A DNA stretch of 64,000 nucleotides, from the NCBI GenBank assembly GCA_032162705.1, contig JAVRON010000070.1, forward strand, positions 9,660 through 73,659, written 5' to 3'. Every line of letters begins with the position of its first letter. Within the stretch, counting starts at the first letter, position 1. Below the pieces are notes generated by a model. That model was given only the letters and a program-made list of their open reading frames with translations, had not been told where the DNA came from and did not search any database. This DNA is from QHXN01 sp032162705 (lineage in GTDB: Bacteria; Acidobacteriota; Blastocatellia; Pyrinomonadales; Pyrinomonadaceae). Shown here one piece after another: positions 1 to 8,153 of this stretch. A program made the translations under genes and the position numbers.

Positions 1-879
1 CGCGAAATAGTAAACGAAAGCGAGAAGGCTGAGCGCAGTCGCGAGCAAGCCGGGCCCGACTCCACTAAACCAGGCACTAAACATGACGGCGCAAAGAAAC
101 AGCCCCACGATAGGAGTGGATGACTGACCGACCTCACTCCGCAGCCACAGTGTAATGATGAGCGCGGCGATAACCGACAGAACAGCCACCCCGTAGCTTA
201 AAATCGCAGACGGCTCGGGTGTTCGCTCTACAACTCTTTGCAGCGCTTCATTGAGTCTCTTTATTTCGGCGCGGGCTTGTATAAGTTCCAGACTTTCAAA
301 GACCTCCCATTCTCCTCGCCGTCTGGCGATTGCAAATCGGTGGGTCTGGGCAACATCGAGTACCTCAGCAGCTCCGCTCTTCGCCAGCGGATAGGTGCAT
401 AACACTGTCATGCGCTGATCGGCAATCCAATCATTGACCTGTTTTTCGTAAGCGCAAAAATCTTTCCAATCTTTCTCTCTGAGCCAGAACGTATCCGCCG
501 AAGCTCGCAGTCCCTCGTACCCTCGCGCCAATGCTCGTTTGACTTTTGCGTCCCACGCGCTCGCTACTCTCTCTAAATTGAGCACATTCTTTTCGAAATA
601 CCAGTCATGCCCGTTGAGGATTTCAATGTTCTCATCAGCGAGGTGCCGGTCAAGATCGGGAACAGCTTGTGCCAACACTCCTTTGGCCTCTTCCACTGTA
701 ATCATCTCGGAGTCCGAGACCACCCACAGGCAATATTCTTTGCTTTCCAATCCGGCCTTGAAATATGGAACGAGAGTGTCGAGCAAGTCCTGTTTCGTCT
801 CGTAGAAATGACAGAAGTGTGTGCCCCAGGGTGCGTCGCCGATGACGCTGATGCCGGTCTTTCGTAACTCAGTTGCCAT
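1..879 (-). CDS. MEDS-domain membrane sensor with KdpD-type (DUF4118) transmembrane region, 3' part outside window
   Basis: The reading frame is open from an ATG at 879 to the left edge (293 codons), so the C-terminus is missing. The start has a strong AGGAGG at 888-893, eight bases upstream. Residues about 12-190 look like a MEDS (DcmR-type sensory) domain, with GTHFCHFYET near the N-terminus and the C-terminal RRRGEWEVFESLELI stretch. After a short helical linker come hydrophobic segments (SYGVAVLSVIAALIITLWL, then a second pair with AWFSGVGPGLLATALS), which match the DUF4118 four-helix region of KdpD-like kinases. Proteins with this layout usually continue into PAS and HisKA/HATPase domains, so a membrane histidine kinase is inferred, not seen. 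It diverges from the Crp-like gene, and an inverted repeat lies in the shared upstream region. Confidence 0.8.
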   Translation of the reverse strand, partial: MATELRKTGISVIGDAPWGTHFCHFYETKQDLLDTLVPYFKAGLESKEYCLWVVSDSEMITVEEAKGVLAQAVPDLDRHLADENIEILNGHDWYFEKNVLNLERVASAWDAKVKRALARGYEGLRASADTFWLREKDWKDFCAYEKQVNDWIADQRMTVLCTYPLAKSGAAEVLDVAQTHRFAIARRRGEWEVFESLELIQARAEIKRLNEALQRVVERTPEPSAILSYGVAVLSVIAALIITLWLRSEVGQSSTPIVGLFLCAVMFSAWFSGVGPGLLATALSLLAFVYYFA

Positions 880-1296
880 TGCAGCCACCTCCTACTATTT
901 CGGCTCTGACCAGTTGCTACCAATGTAGCAACGATAGAGTTGGCGAACTCAGAATGGAGCAAGGGTGCAAAGAATATACCTAAATATTTAATCAGTATAT
1001 AGCTCAGATAGTTGGGGAATATCTGACACCTCTTACCCGTTCGGCCACTACTACGCACTACTCAAAAAGGTAAAGTTTGTAGGACAAACACCGACAAGCT
1101 CGTCAGGCGATATCTGACGAAAGAATCAGTCAAAGCCTGATATTCATCTGCGGCCTCCGACCTGTATCTTCATATTTAATCCGTGTCGAGAGAATGCACA
1201 ACTCTGGGAATTGAAATTATGAGGTGTGCAAATTAGCGTCACACTGCCACGACGCACCGCGTCTGGTCAAGTACACATTAAGCTGAGGTCGTGTTG
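880..1296. other. Divergent intergenic region
   Basis: This gap separates the divergent MEDS sensor and Crp/Fnr genes, so it must hold both promoters. Apart from the inverted repeat at 913-932 I see the word ATATCTGAC twice (near 1019 and 1109) in an A/T-rich stretch. No confident sigma-70 promoter and no credible reading frame were found. Confidence 0.5.
913..932. promoter_or_regulatory. Perfect 8-bp inverted repeat, possible operator
   Basis: GTTGCTAC and GTAGCAAC face each other across a 4-base spacer. The site lies about 35-55 bases upstream of the MEDS sensor start and is the only clean dyad in the divergent region. A Crp/Fnr-type dimer is one candidate binder because that gene is next door, but the half-site is not the classical TGTGA or TTGAT word. 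Confidence 0.35.
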
Positions 1297-2070
1297 ATGA
1301 ATATTTCAATGCCGGGGCTGAAAGTATTAGAAGCGAACCAACCGTATGATCGAGGAGCAAGGTCAGAATTAAAGATGCCCGGGAGCGTTGCAAATCGGCT
1401 TCTCGCCGCCCTTCCCGTTGAAGAGTATGAACGCCTGCGTCCACGTCTGGAGCAGGTTTCCTTTGCTCTTGGCGAAGTTATCTATGAGTCAGGGGAACAT
1501 CTGGATTATGTCTATTTCCCCATTACTGCCATCATCTCTTTGCTTTACTTGATGGAAAACGGTTCATCCGTGGAGATGGGTCTGGTGGGTAATGACGGAG
1601 TAGTGGGCATTGCTCTCTTCATGGGAGGCGGCACGATGCCCAACCGTGCCGTCGTCCAGAGTGCCGGAGTCGTCTACAGGATGAAGGCGAAGGTGCTGCA
1701 AGATGAGTTTGCGCGTGGCGGCCAGTTTCAAAATTCGCTGCTGCGCTATACGCAAGCGCTCATCACACAAATTTCACAGACAGCCGTCTGCAATCGTCTC
1801 CATTCGGTGGAACAGCAACTGTGCCGCAGGCTCCTGTTAAGCCATGATCGTGTGCAGACAGACGAGTTGATCATGACGCAGACACTGATTGCCAATATTC
1901 TAGGAGTGTCGCGCGAAGGCGTGACCATGGCTGCCGGTCGGCTCCAAGATATAGGAGCGATCAGCTATGTCCGCGGCCATATCAAGATTCTCGACCGCGA
2001 GAAGTTGGAAGCGACCGTGTGCGAATGTTATCGCGTAGTCAAAGACGAGTCTGATCGCCTGCTCGGGTAG
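1297..2070 (+). CDS. Crp/Fnr family transcriptional regulator
   Basis: The protein is 257 residues, the usual size for the family. An N-terminal cyclic-nucleotide-binding-type beta barrel (about residues 35-145) is followed by a winged helix-turn-helix (about 165-235), with recognition-helix region ANILGVSREGVTMAAGRL. The motif GLVGNDGVVGIALFMGG is typical of a Crp/Fnr subgroup common in soil bacteria. I see no CxxC iron-sulphur motif, so oxygen sensing of the Fnr type is unlikely, and the effector is unknown. The ATG at 1297 is preferred because GAGGT at 1285-1289 sits seven bases upstream; GTG at 1291 would be too close to it. It is the only DNA-binding protein in the signalling cluster and may be its transcriptional output, which is an inference from position alone. 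Confidence 0.85.
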   Translation: MNISMPGLKVLEANQPYDRGARSELKMPGSVANRLLAALPVEEYERLRPRLEQVSFALGEVIYESGEHLDYVYFPITAIISLLYLMENGSSVEMGLVGNDGVVGIALFMGGGTMPNRAVVQSAGVVYRMKAKVLQDEFARGGQFQNSLLRYTQALITQISQTAVCNRLHSVEQQLCRRLLLSHDRVQTDELIMTQTLIANILGVSREGVTMAAGRLQDIGAISYVRGHIKILDREKLEATVCECYRVVKDESDRLLG

Positions 2071-2432
2071 AAACCTCTTCATTTCTTCCTCACCTCTGCG
2101 TCTATGTGCTCTACCTCACCGACGCTCACTCTTTTAAGTGATATACCATCTTTACAATTCTGCGGAGCATTAATTTTCCGACATGTTTGTTCCAAAGAAT
2201 GGACGTAAGTCCTAACCAATGGATTAAGTCGGTCATGCCCGCAGGATATTCCGCACGGGACAGGACATCAACGTGCGCAGGCCGACCGGTATAGTGCTGA
2301 GAAAAGGCGAATTCAACCTCTCTTGCTAATCAGGGAACCCAACGCCCTTTGTTAGCCCCACCCGACCAGGAGAGGGATGAAGTTCTAATCTCTCAGACCC
2401 AAAGATTGATGAGAAGCAGGAGGGCCCGGAGT
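2071..2432. other. Intergenic region before the two-component series
   Basis: I see no gene, RNA or strong promoter here. The open frame starting with TTG at 2349 is only an extension of the following receiver gene, whose better start is at 2433. A TATAGT word at about 2288 could be a -10 box but has no convincing -35 partner. Confidence 0.4.
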
Positions 2433-2894
2433 ATGTCTCTTAACTCGTACAATGCTAAGGCATCTGAGTACGTTGAGGATCAAACGTCCCGTCGGCGATT
2501 TGATCCTGACCACCCTCTCGTCCTGTTAGTGAAGGATCAAGAGGATGCGCTCTTTGAGATAAAGCATGCGCTGGAATCGAACGGCTACCGTGTGATTGAC
2601 ACGGACAATGGGCAGGATGCGGCCAAGCGCGCCCGGTATGCACATCCAGACCTCCTCCTCGTTGATCTGGATGTGCCGCTGCTCTATGGGCTGGTTGCCG
2701 CGCGCCAGATTTTGAAGCAGGCATTCCTGGGAGCTGTGCCGGTCGTGATCGTGACTCATGAAGAAGCGCTAGACCCTTACACGTTGATGGAAGTTTGTTT
2801 CCGTCGCAATGAGTATGTGACGAGACTTTCAGACTACGAGCAGCTAAAGCATCTGCTCGACTATCTGTTGCCGGTCGGGCCAAAGGCGGCATAG
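2433..2894 (+). CDS. Degenerate single-domain response regulator
   Basis: This 153-residue protein is a stand-alone receiver (about residues 28-146) without an output domain. The ATG at 2433 is chosen because AGGAGG at 2418-2423 lies nine bases upstream. The phosphoacceptor D78 (VDLD) and switch threonine T108 remain, but the acidic pair is changed to K34-D35 and the invariant lysine-proline is replaced by R131-L132. Phosphorylation is therefore doubtful. It is a close relative of the next gene: both begin with N-S/P-Y-N/S-A-K-A and have D78 at the same position, which suggests tandem duplication followed by decay or specialisation of this copy. It may work as a phosphorylation-independent adaptor or decoy; that is inference. 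Confidence 0.75.
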   Translation: MSLNSYNAKASEYVEDQTSRRRFDPDHPLVLLVKDQEDALFEIKHALESNGYRVIDTDNGQDAAKRARYAHPDLLLVDLDVPLLYGLVAARQILKQAFLGAVPVVIVTHEEALDPYTLMEVCFRRNEYVTRLSDYEQLKHLLDYLLPVGPKAA

Positions 2895-2968
2895 TCTTCG
2901 CGGAACCATTTCAACCAACGTCCAGCGCCGCGCTCGCTTTGCAGCACAATAAATAAGGTGTCGCACTG

Positions 2969-3427
2969 ATGTTTAGTAATCCTTACAGCGCCAAAGCACC
3001 CGAACAGGCGGACGGCCAAAAGTTCAGTCGGCGCTCGATGGCCGGCAATCCACTGGTGCTGGTGGTGGAAGATCATGAGGATACGCGCTTCATACTTCGC
3101 TGGTTTCTGGAAAGGAGCGGCTGTCGGGTGGTGGAAGCTACGGACGGATTTAAGGCTGTCGAGATAGCCGGGCGTGAGCGGCCTGATCTTATTTTGATGG
3201 ATGGCGGTCTGCCGCTGCTGGACGGCCTGACGGCGACGCGCCTCATTCGTCAGAACACGCTGTTGCAGGAAGTGTTGATCGTTGCTCTTTCCACTTGGGC
3301 GACGCCGAGTTTTCACGCTGCCGCACTTGCCGCGGGGTGCAATGAATGCTTCGACAAGCCGATTGATTTTAAGCGATTGAAGAGTCTCTTAACCGAGCTC
3401 GCGGGCGCGTCTTTCGCTGCGGGTTAG
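2969..3427 (+). CDS. Single-domain response regulator (CheY-like)
   Basis: This 152-residue stand-alone receiver has the full catalytic set: acidic pair E34-D35, phosphoacceptor D78 within LILMDGGLP, switch serine S108 and K130-P131. It lacks an output domain, so it should act by protein contact or as a relay intermediate. It shares its N-terminal leader and domain frame with the degenerate receiver just upstream. A kinase gene follows 58 bases later on the same strand, making it a likely partner. AAGG about eleven bases before the ATG is a moderate ribosome-binding site. Confidence 0.85.
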   Translation: MFSNPYSAKAPEQADGQKFSRRSMAGNPLVLVVEDHEDTRFILRWFLERSGCRVVEATDGFKAVEIAGRERPDLILMDGGLPLLDGLTATRLIRQNTLLQEVLIVALSTWATPSFHAAALAAGCNECFDKPIDFKRLKSLLTELAGASFAAG

Positions 3428-3485
3428 TCGCATCGAGAGTGCCGGTGCAGAGTAGCGCATCTTAGTAAGGGGTAAAGAGACTAAA

Positions 3486-4673
3486 ATGTTAGTTGAAAAG
3501 TCTAATCAGGAATTGCGTGATGATCGCGCTTTAGATTACTTCCAAAACATCGTCGAGACGGTGCGCGAGCCGCTCATCATCCTCGATTCCGACTTGCGCG
3601 TGACGGGCGCGAGCCGTTCCTTCTACCGGACTTTCAAAGTTACGAAAGAGGAGACGGAAGGCCGACTCATCTACGAACTGGGTGATCGGCAGTGGGACAT
3701 CCCTGCCCTCAGAACGCTGCTTGAAGAAATCCTTCCCGAGCGCACGCAGTTTGACGGCTTCGAGGTCGTGCATGAGTTCCCACGCGTTGGGCGGCGGGTG
3801 ATCTTGCTCAACGCCCGCCGGATCATCAGTCAAGAGCGCAACGCGACCACGATCCTTTTGGCGATTGAGGACATCACCGACCGCAAACGGATCGAGGAGA
3901 AGTTAAAAATCTACGCCGACAAGTTGGAGCGCAGCAACCGCGAGCTACAAGATTTCGCGCAGGTTGCTTCGCACGACCTCCAGGAGCCACTGCGGAAGAT
4001 TCTATCCTTCGGCGACCGGCTCAGAATCAAAGCCGGTGAATCGCTCGATGCAGACTGTCAAGATTATCTCCAGCGGATGTTCAATGCCGCGTTCAGGATG
4101 CAGTCCCTGATCACCGACCTGATGTCGTTCTCCAAAATTGAGACTATGGGGCAACCTTTTGTCCCGACCGATCTGGGTTTGATCGCCCGTGAGGTCAGCG
4201 CCGATTTAGAGACCAGCGTCGAGAAGGCCAGAGGGCGTCTTGAGATTGAAGAACTCCCGACCATAGATGCCGACCCCATGCAGATGCGGCAACTCCTGCA
4301 AAATCTGATCGGCAACTCTCTCAAGTATTTTCGCGCAGGGGTTCCGCCAGTCGTCCGCGTCTATAGTCAAAAGCTCGATGCGCGCAGCCCCGAGTCCATG
4401 GACGAAAGTGCTCTGGCCCGGCAACTCTGCCAGATTTTAGTAGAGGATAACGGCATCGGGTTTGACGAGAAGTACCTCGACCGCATCTTCACCGTCTTCC
4501 AGCGCCTCCACAAGAAAGGTGAATACGAGGGAACCGGAGTAGGTCTCGCTATCTGCCGAAAGATAGTTGACCGGCATGGCGGGACGATCACGGCCCGTAG
4601 TCGTCCGGGGCAGGGCACGACCTTTGTAGTGACCTTGCCGGTCAGACAACCCAAGGAAGTGCAAGTGCTATGA
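3486..4673 (+). CDS. PAS-domain sensor histidine kinase (phytochrome-type kinase core)
   Basis: The 395-residue protein has a PAS domain (about 15-130, ending in the usual AIEDITDRKRIEEKL linker), a coiled segment, a HisKA domain with H163 in ASHDLQEPLRKI, and a HATPase domain with N box NLIGNSLKY, G1 box EDNGIGFDEKY and G2 box GTGVGLAICRKI. The SHDLQEPLR H-box is characteristic of cyanobacterial-phytochrome-like kinases, whose partners are Rcp1-type receivers. No transmembrane segment is seen, so it is cytoplasmic. The stop overlaps the next gene's start by four bases (ATGA), and that next gene is an Rcp1-type receiver, so the two are very likely a kinase-regulator pair. Confidence 0.9.
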   Translation: MLVEKSNQELRDDRALDYFQNIVETVREPLIILDSDLRVTGASRSFYRTFKVTKEETEGRLIYELGDRQWDIPALRTLLEEILPERTQFDGFEVVHEFPRVGRRVILLNARRIISQERNATTILLAIEDITDRKRIEEKLKIYADKLERSNRELQDFAQVASHDLQEPLRKILSFGDRLRIKAGESLDADCQDYLQRMFNAAFRMQSLITDLMSFSKIETMGQPFVPTDLGLIAREVSADLETSVEKARGRLEIEELPTIDADPMQMRQLLQNLIGNSLKYFRAGVPPVVRVYSQKLDARSPESMDESALARQLCQILVEDNGIGFDEKYLDRIFTVFQRLHKKGEYEGTGVGLAICRKIVDRHGGTITARSRPGQGTTFVVTLPVRQPKEVQVL

Positions 4674-5140
4674 GAGACACACGCAAATCGATCACCATTC
4701 TGCTCGCCGATGACGACGAGGAAGACCGCATGCTGGTATGCGATGCTCTGGCTGAGAGCCGCCTGTCGAACAATATATCTTGCGTGACGGACGGCGAGGA
4801 TTTGATGGACTACCTGCACCAGCGAGGCAAATACGCGCCGCCCGCCGTCGCACCGCGTCCGGGCTTAATCCTGCTCGACTTGAATATGCCAAAGAAGGAC
4901 GGGCGCGAAGCTTTACTGGAGATCAAGGCCGACCCCGACCTGCGGCAGATTCCCGTCGTGGTGATGACGACCTCGAAGGCCGAGGAGGACATTTTTCACA
5001 GCTATGACTCGGGGGCGAGTTCGTTCGTCAGCAAGCCGGTGACGTTCGAGGGCTTGGTTGATGTCATGAAGGGGCTGGGCCGGTACTGGTTCGAGATTAT
5101 CGATCTGCCCCGGCACAAAGAGTTAGGGAAGTGGAAATGA
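4670..5140 (+). CDS. Rcp1-like single-domain response regulator
   Basis: This 156-residue receiver has the acidic cluster DDDEED after strand 1, phosphoacceptor D70 in LLDLNMPKKDG, T100 in VVMTTS and K122-P123. The LDLNMPKKDGREAL motif and the long loop between helix 2 and strand 3 (residues about 52-65) are typical of the Rcp1 family that serves phytochrome-like kinases. Its ATG overlaps the upstream kinase stop, and its own stop overlaps the next hybrid kinase start, both as ATGA, so the three genes are translationally coupled. There is no output domain; the phosphoryl group may pass on to the HPt or other receivers of the cluster. Confidence 0.88.
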   Translation: MRDTRKSITILLADDDEEDRMLVCDALAESRLSNNISCVTDGEDLMDYLHQRGKYAPPAVAPRPGLILLDLNMPKKDGREALLEIKADPDLRQIPVVVMTTSKAEEDIFHSYDSGASSFVSKPVTFEGLVDVMKGLGRYWFEIIDLPRHKELGKWK

Positions 5141-7242
5141 AGAGTGAAACGATCAAAGTGCTCCTCGTCGATGACGACGAGGACGATTATATCCTCACCC
5201 GCGAACTGCTTTCTGAGGTGGAGGGTAGCAGGTATGCGCTCGATTGGGCCTCCTCCTACGAAGAAGGCTTGCAAGTAGCCGGGCGCGGGCAATATCACGT
5301 GTGTCTGGTGGACTATCGCCTCGGCGAACGCAGCGGCGTGCAGTTAATTCGTGAGGCCCGGGAAGCTCAGCTAACCACGCCGATGATCCTGCTCACCGGG
5401 CAGGGTAATCACGATGTGGACGTGGAGGCGATGGAGGCCGGGGCAACAGGCTATCTGGTCAAAGATGAGACGGCCGCAGGACGCTTAGACCAGACGATCA
5501 GATATGCGGTTGAGCTAAATACCGAGCGCACACGCGCAGAAGAAAAACTCGCGGAGCGCAAGCTAATCGAGTTGGAACTCGAACAGGCACGCGATGCGGC
5601 GTTGGAATCGGTGCGACTCAAATCAGAGTTCCTCGCCAACATGAGCCATGAGATACGCACGCCCATGAATGGGATCATCGGCACGACGGAACTTGTCATG
5701 GAGACGGAGCTTGATGACCAGCAACGTGGTTACATAGATACCATCGCGTCCTCCGCGGAATCCCTGTTAACCATCATCAACGACATTCTGGACTTCTCCA
5801 AGATTGAAGCGGGAATGCTCAACTTTGAAACGGTAGACTTTGACCTGCGCTTCACGGTTGAAAGTGTCTTAGGGTTGATGGCTGAACGAGTACGAGCCAA
5901 AGAGTTGAACATGGCTCTTCTCTTCGACGCGGACATGCCGACCAAACTCCGCGGCGATCCTACGCGGTTACATCAGATTCTGACCAACCTGGTGGGTAAC
6001 GCGGTCAAGTTCACCGAAGCGGGCCAGGTAGTAATCAAAGTCTCTAAACAAAGTGAGAGGGAAGAGCGGGTCACAATTCGCTTCGACGTTGAGGACACGG
6101 GCATAGGCATCTCTGAAAGTGATCAGAAGATGCTCTTCGCGCCTTTCGTACAGGCCGATGGTTCTGTGACCAGGCGCTACGGCGGAACGGGGCTGGGGTT
6201 GGCAATCGCCAAACAACTGGTGGAGATGATGGGCGGCACAATCAGCATCACCAGCGAGCCGGGTTCTGGCTCTACCTTTACTTTTACGGCCAGCTTTATC
6301 AAACAGGCAAACCAGGAACCTACGTCCCAGCCTACGGAGGTTGACTTGAAAGACAGGCGAGTCGTCAGAGACCGCCGCTCAGTTGCCGTGTCCGCAAAGA
6401 TGAACGGAGGTAGAGGCACTAAGAAGCTCATCCCGCAGCACAGCTCGGGCGAGATGAAGGTCTCGCTTAATCGCAGCATTCTGTTGGTGGAAGACAACGA
6501 AGTGAATCAAGCGGTGGCGTCGGATCAACTGGCGAGACTTGGATACAAGGTTGATGTCGCGTCCAACGGCCAGGAGGCTCTCGACGCCCTGACGCTTCGG
6601 AGCTATGACGTGGTTCTGATGGATTGCGGCATGCCCGTGATGGACGGCTACACGGCGACAGCCGAGATTCGCAAACGCGAGGGCGAAGCGGAGCACACTC
6701 CAATCATTGCGATGACTGCGCATGCGATGAGCGGCGACCGGGAAAAGTGTCTGGCCGCCGGGATGGATGCCTACATCGCCAAGCCGGTCAAGAGAAAGGC
6801 GCTTGAGGGAATCTTCGCGACGCTGTTTGGACAGGGCCACCTCTCAGCCACTCAACCTGTTCAGAGCGCCCCAACTGCTACATCTACCGGAGGCGATTCA
6901 TCGCCTGTGGACGTAGCGTGTTTGACGGACACGGCCTCAACCCCTGAAAAGTTAAAACGCATCATTGCGCTCTATCTGCGCCATACGGGAGAGCGATTGG
7001 AAGAATTGAAAATCGCCGTCAAGCAGGAATCCGCCAGCGACGTTTACGCCATCGCGCATAAGTGTTTGGGCAGCAGCCGCACTTGCGGGATGACGGCAAT
7101 CATACCGGCGCTGACAGAATTGCAACGCATGGGCAAAGCAGGCGACCTCGACGGCGCGGCGGATCAATTCAACGCTACACAGGCGGCGTTTCAAAAGCTA
7201 AAGCCCTTTTTGGAACTATATCTCGAACAGTTACCAGCATGA
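5137..7242 (+). CDS. Hybrid histidine kinase REC-HisKA-HATPase-REC-HPt
   Basis: The product is about 701 residues. Domains in order are an N-terminal receiver (D59 in LVDYRLG), a coiled linker, HisKA with H171 in ANMSHEIRTPMNGIIG, HATPase (about 275-400), a second receiver (D496 in LMDCGMPVMDG), and an HPt domain with H641 in IAHKCLGSSRTCG. All phosphorelay residues are present. The ATG at 5137 is used because AGGGA lies six bases upstream and the start overlaps the preceding stop; GTG at 5131 is the longer alternative. An N-terminal receiver as input, plus HPt output, makes this a relay hub able to accept phosphate from one partner and pass it to a free receiver. No membrane segment was seen. 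Confidence 0.9.
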   Translation: MKSETIKVLLVDDDEDDYILTRELLSEVEGSRYALDWASSYEEGLQVAGRGQYHVCLVDYRLGERSGVQLIREAREAQLTTPMILLTGQGNHDVDVEAMEAGATGYLVKDETAAGRLDQTIRYAVELNTERTRAEEKLAERKLIELELEQARDAALESVRLKSEFLANMSHEIRTPMNGIIGTTELVMETELDDQQRGYIDTIASSAESLLTIINDILDFSKIEAGMLNFETVDFDLRFTVESVLGLMAERVRAKELNMALLFDADMPTKLRGDPTRLHQILTNLVGNAVKFTEAGQVVIKVSKQSEREERVTIRFDVEDTGIGISESDQKMLFAPFVQADGSVTRRYGGTGLGLAIAKQLVEMMGGTISITSEPGSGSTFTFTASFIKQANQEPTSQPTEVDLKDRRVVRDRRSVAVSAKMNGGRGTKKLIPQHSSGEMKVSLNRSILLVEDNEVNQAVASDQLARLGYKVDVASNGQEALDALTLRSYDVVLMDCGMPVMDGYTATAEIRKREGEAEHTPIIAMTAHAMSGDREKCLAAGMDAYIAKPVKRKALEGIFATLFGQGHLSATQPVQSAPTATSTGGDSSPVDVACLTDTASTPEKLKRIIALYLRHTGERLEELKIAVKQESASDVYAIAHKCLGSSRTCGMTAIIPALTELQRMGKAGDLDGAADQFNATQAAFQKLKPFLELYLEQLPA

Positions 7243-7258
7243 ACGGGGGACAGTTGTC

Positions 7259-8077
7259 ATGGAAAAGATTTTCATCATCGAAGACGACGAAATCGTGGCC
7301 GAAATTTACAAGGATAAACTTCAGGCCGAGGGCTATGAGGTTGAAGTAGCGCACGACGGTCAAAGCGGATACCTGAGGTTAAAAACTTTCAAGCCCGATC
7401 TGTTACTGCTCGACATGATGGTTCCAGAACTGGCGGGTGTTGACATCATTAGAATGCTGCGCGGAAAGGGCGGGTTTAAAGACTTACCCATTTTTGCTTT
7501 CTCAGGGTCTGATGAACTACTCGAAGACGCCATGTATCTTGGAGCGACCGGGGTGTTGTCCAAAGGCGAGCACCTGCCGAATCAAATAGTGGCAAGGATT
7601 ACTGAAGTGATTGCCGCGCTGCGCACAGTGGGGGCATCTGAGGCTGTGTATTTACACACTCTCGCGGAGTGGGTGCCTCCTACAGGGCGTGTTCTGGTCG
7701 TTGAAGATGATCCCATCATTATGCAGCTTGTGAAGGACGTGTTGGACGAAGAGGGTTACGACGTGGTGGCTACTCAAGACGGACGCGAGGCTTACAGAAT
7801 CCTTGAAAAAGATAACAAGTTTGTCGCCGGAATCTTTGATGTGAATGTACCGGCGATACAAGGAACTGATCTGCTTCGTCACATGCAGACCGAAAAACGG
7901 CTGATGAGAATACCCGTGTTGATTATGACCAGCGAGCAAAGCGCGGCAATCCAATTCGAGAGTTTCTCCGCAGGTGCCGCGATCTTTATGCCAAAGCCGT
8001 TCACTCGCGTAACTTTGCGGACGATGTTCCGCACACTTATTTCAAGAAAGAGCGCTGCGCTCTCACTCGACGAGTGA
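7259..8077 (+). CDS. Tandem double-receiver response regulator (REC-REC)
   Basis: The 272-residue protein consists of two receivers joined by a short linker and nothing else. Receiver 1 (about 1-122) has D52 in LLDMMVPELAG and a lysine in LSKGE, where proline is lost from the usual KP. Receiver 2 (about 143-265) has E149-D150-D151, D194 in GIFDVNVP and a normal KPF motif. A GGGGGA sequence about eight bases before the ATG is a good ribosome-binding site, and only sixteen bases separate it from the HPt-containing kinase. It is a plausible acceptor for that HPt; two receivers could integrate two inputs or act as a phosphate sink. No output domain is present. Confidence 0.85.
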   Translation: MEKIFIIEDDEIVAEIYKDKLQAEGYEVEVAHDGQSGYLRLKTFKPDLLLLDMMVPELAGVDIIRMLRGKGGFKDLPIFAFSGSDELLEDAMYLGATGVLSKGEHLPNQIVARITEVIAALRTVGASEAVYLHTLAEWVPPTGRVLVVEDDPIIMQLVKDVLDEEGYDVVATQDGREAYRILEKDNKFVAGIFDVNVPAIQGTDLLRHMQTEKRLMRIPVLIMTSEQSAAIQFESFSAGAAIFMPKPFTRVTLRTMFRTLISRKSAALSLDE

Positions 8078-8153
8078 GAGCGCGATGCGGCGTGCCGACC
8101 TCCCATACAGTACGCCGTCTCTCTGTTCGGAAAGTACATAGAAACAAACAGGT

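Noticed and set aside
539..1058. Plus- and minus-strand frames overlapping the MEDS sensor (539-805, 607-867, 702-1058)
   Set aside because: They lie antisense or out of frame to a well-supported gene and have no family-like sequence.
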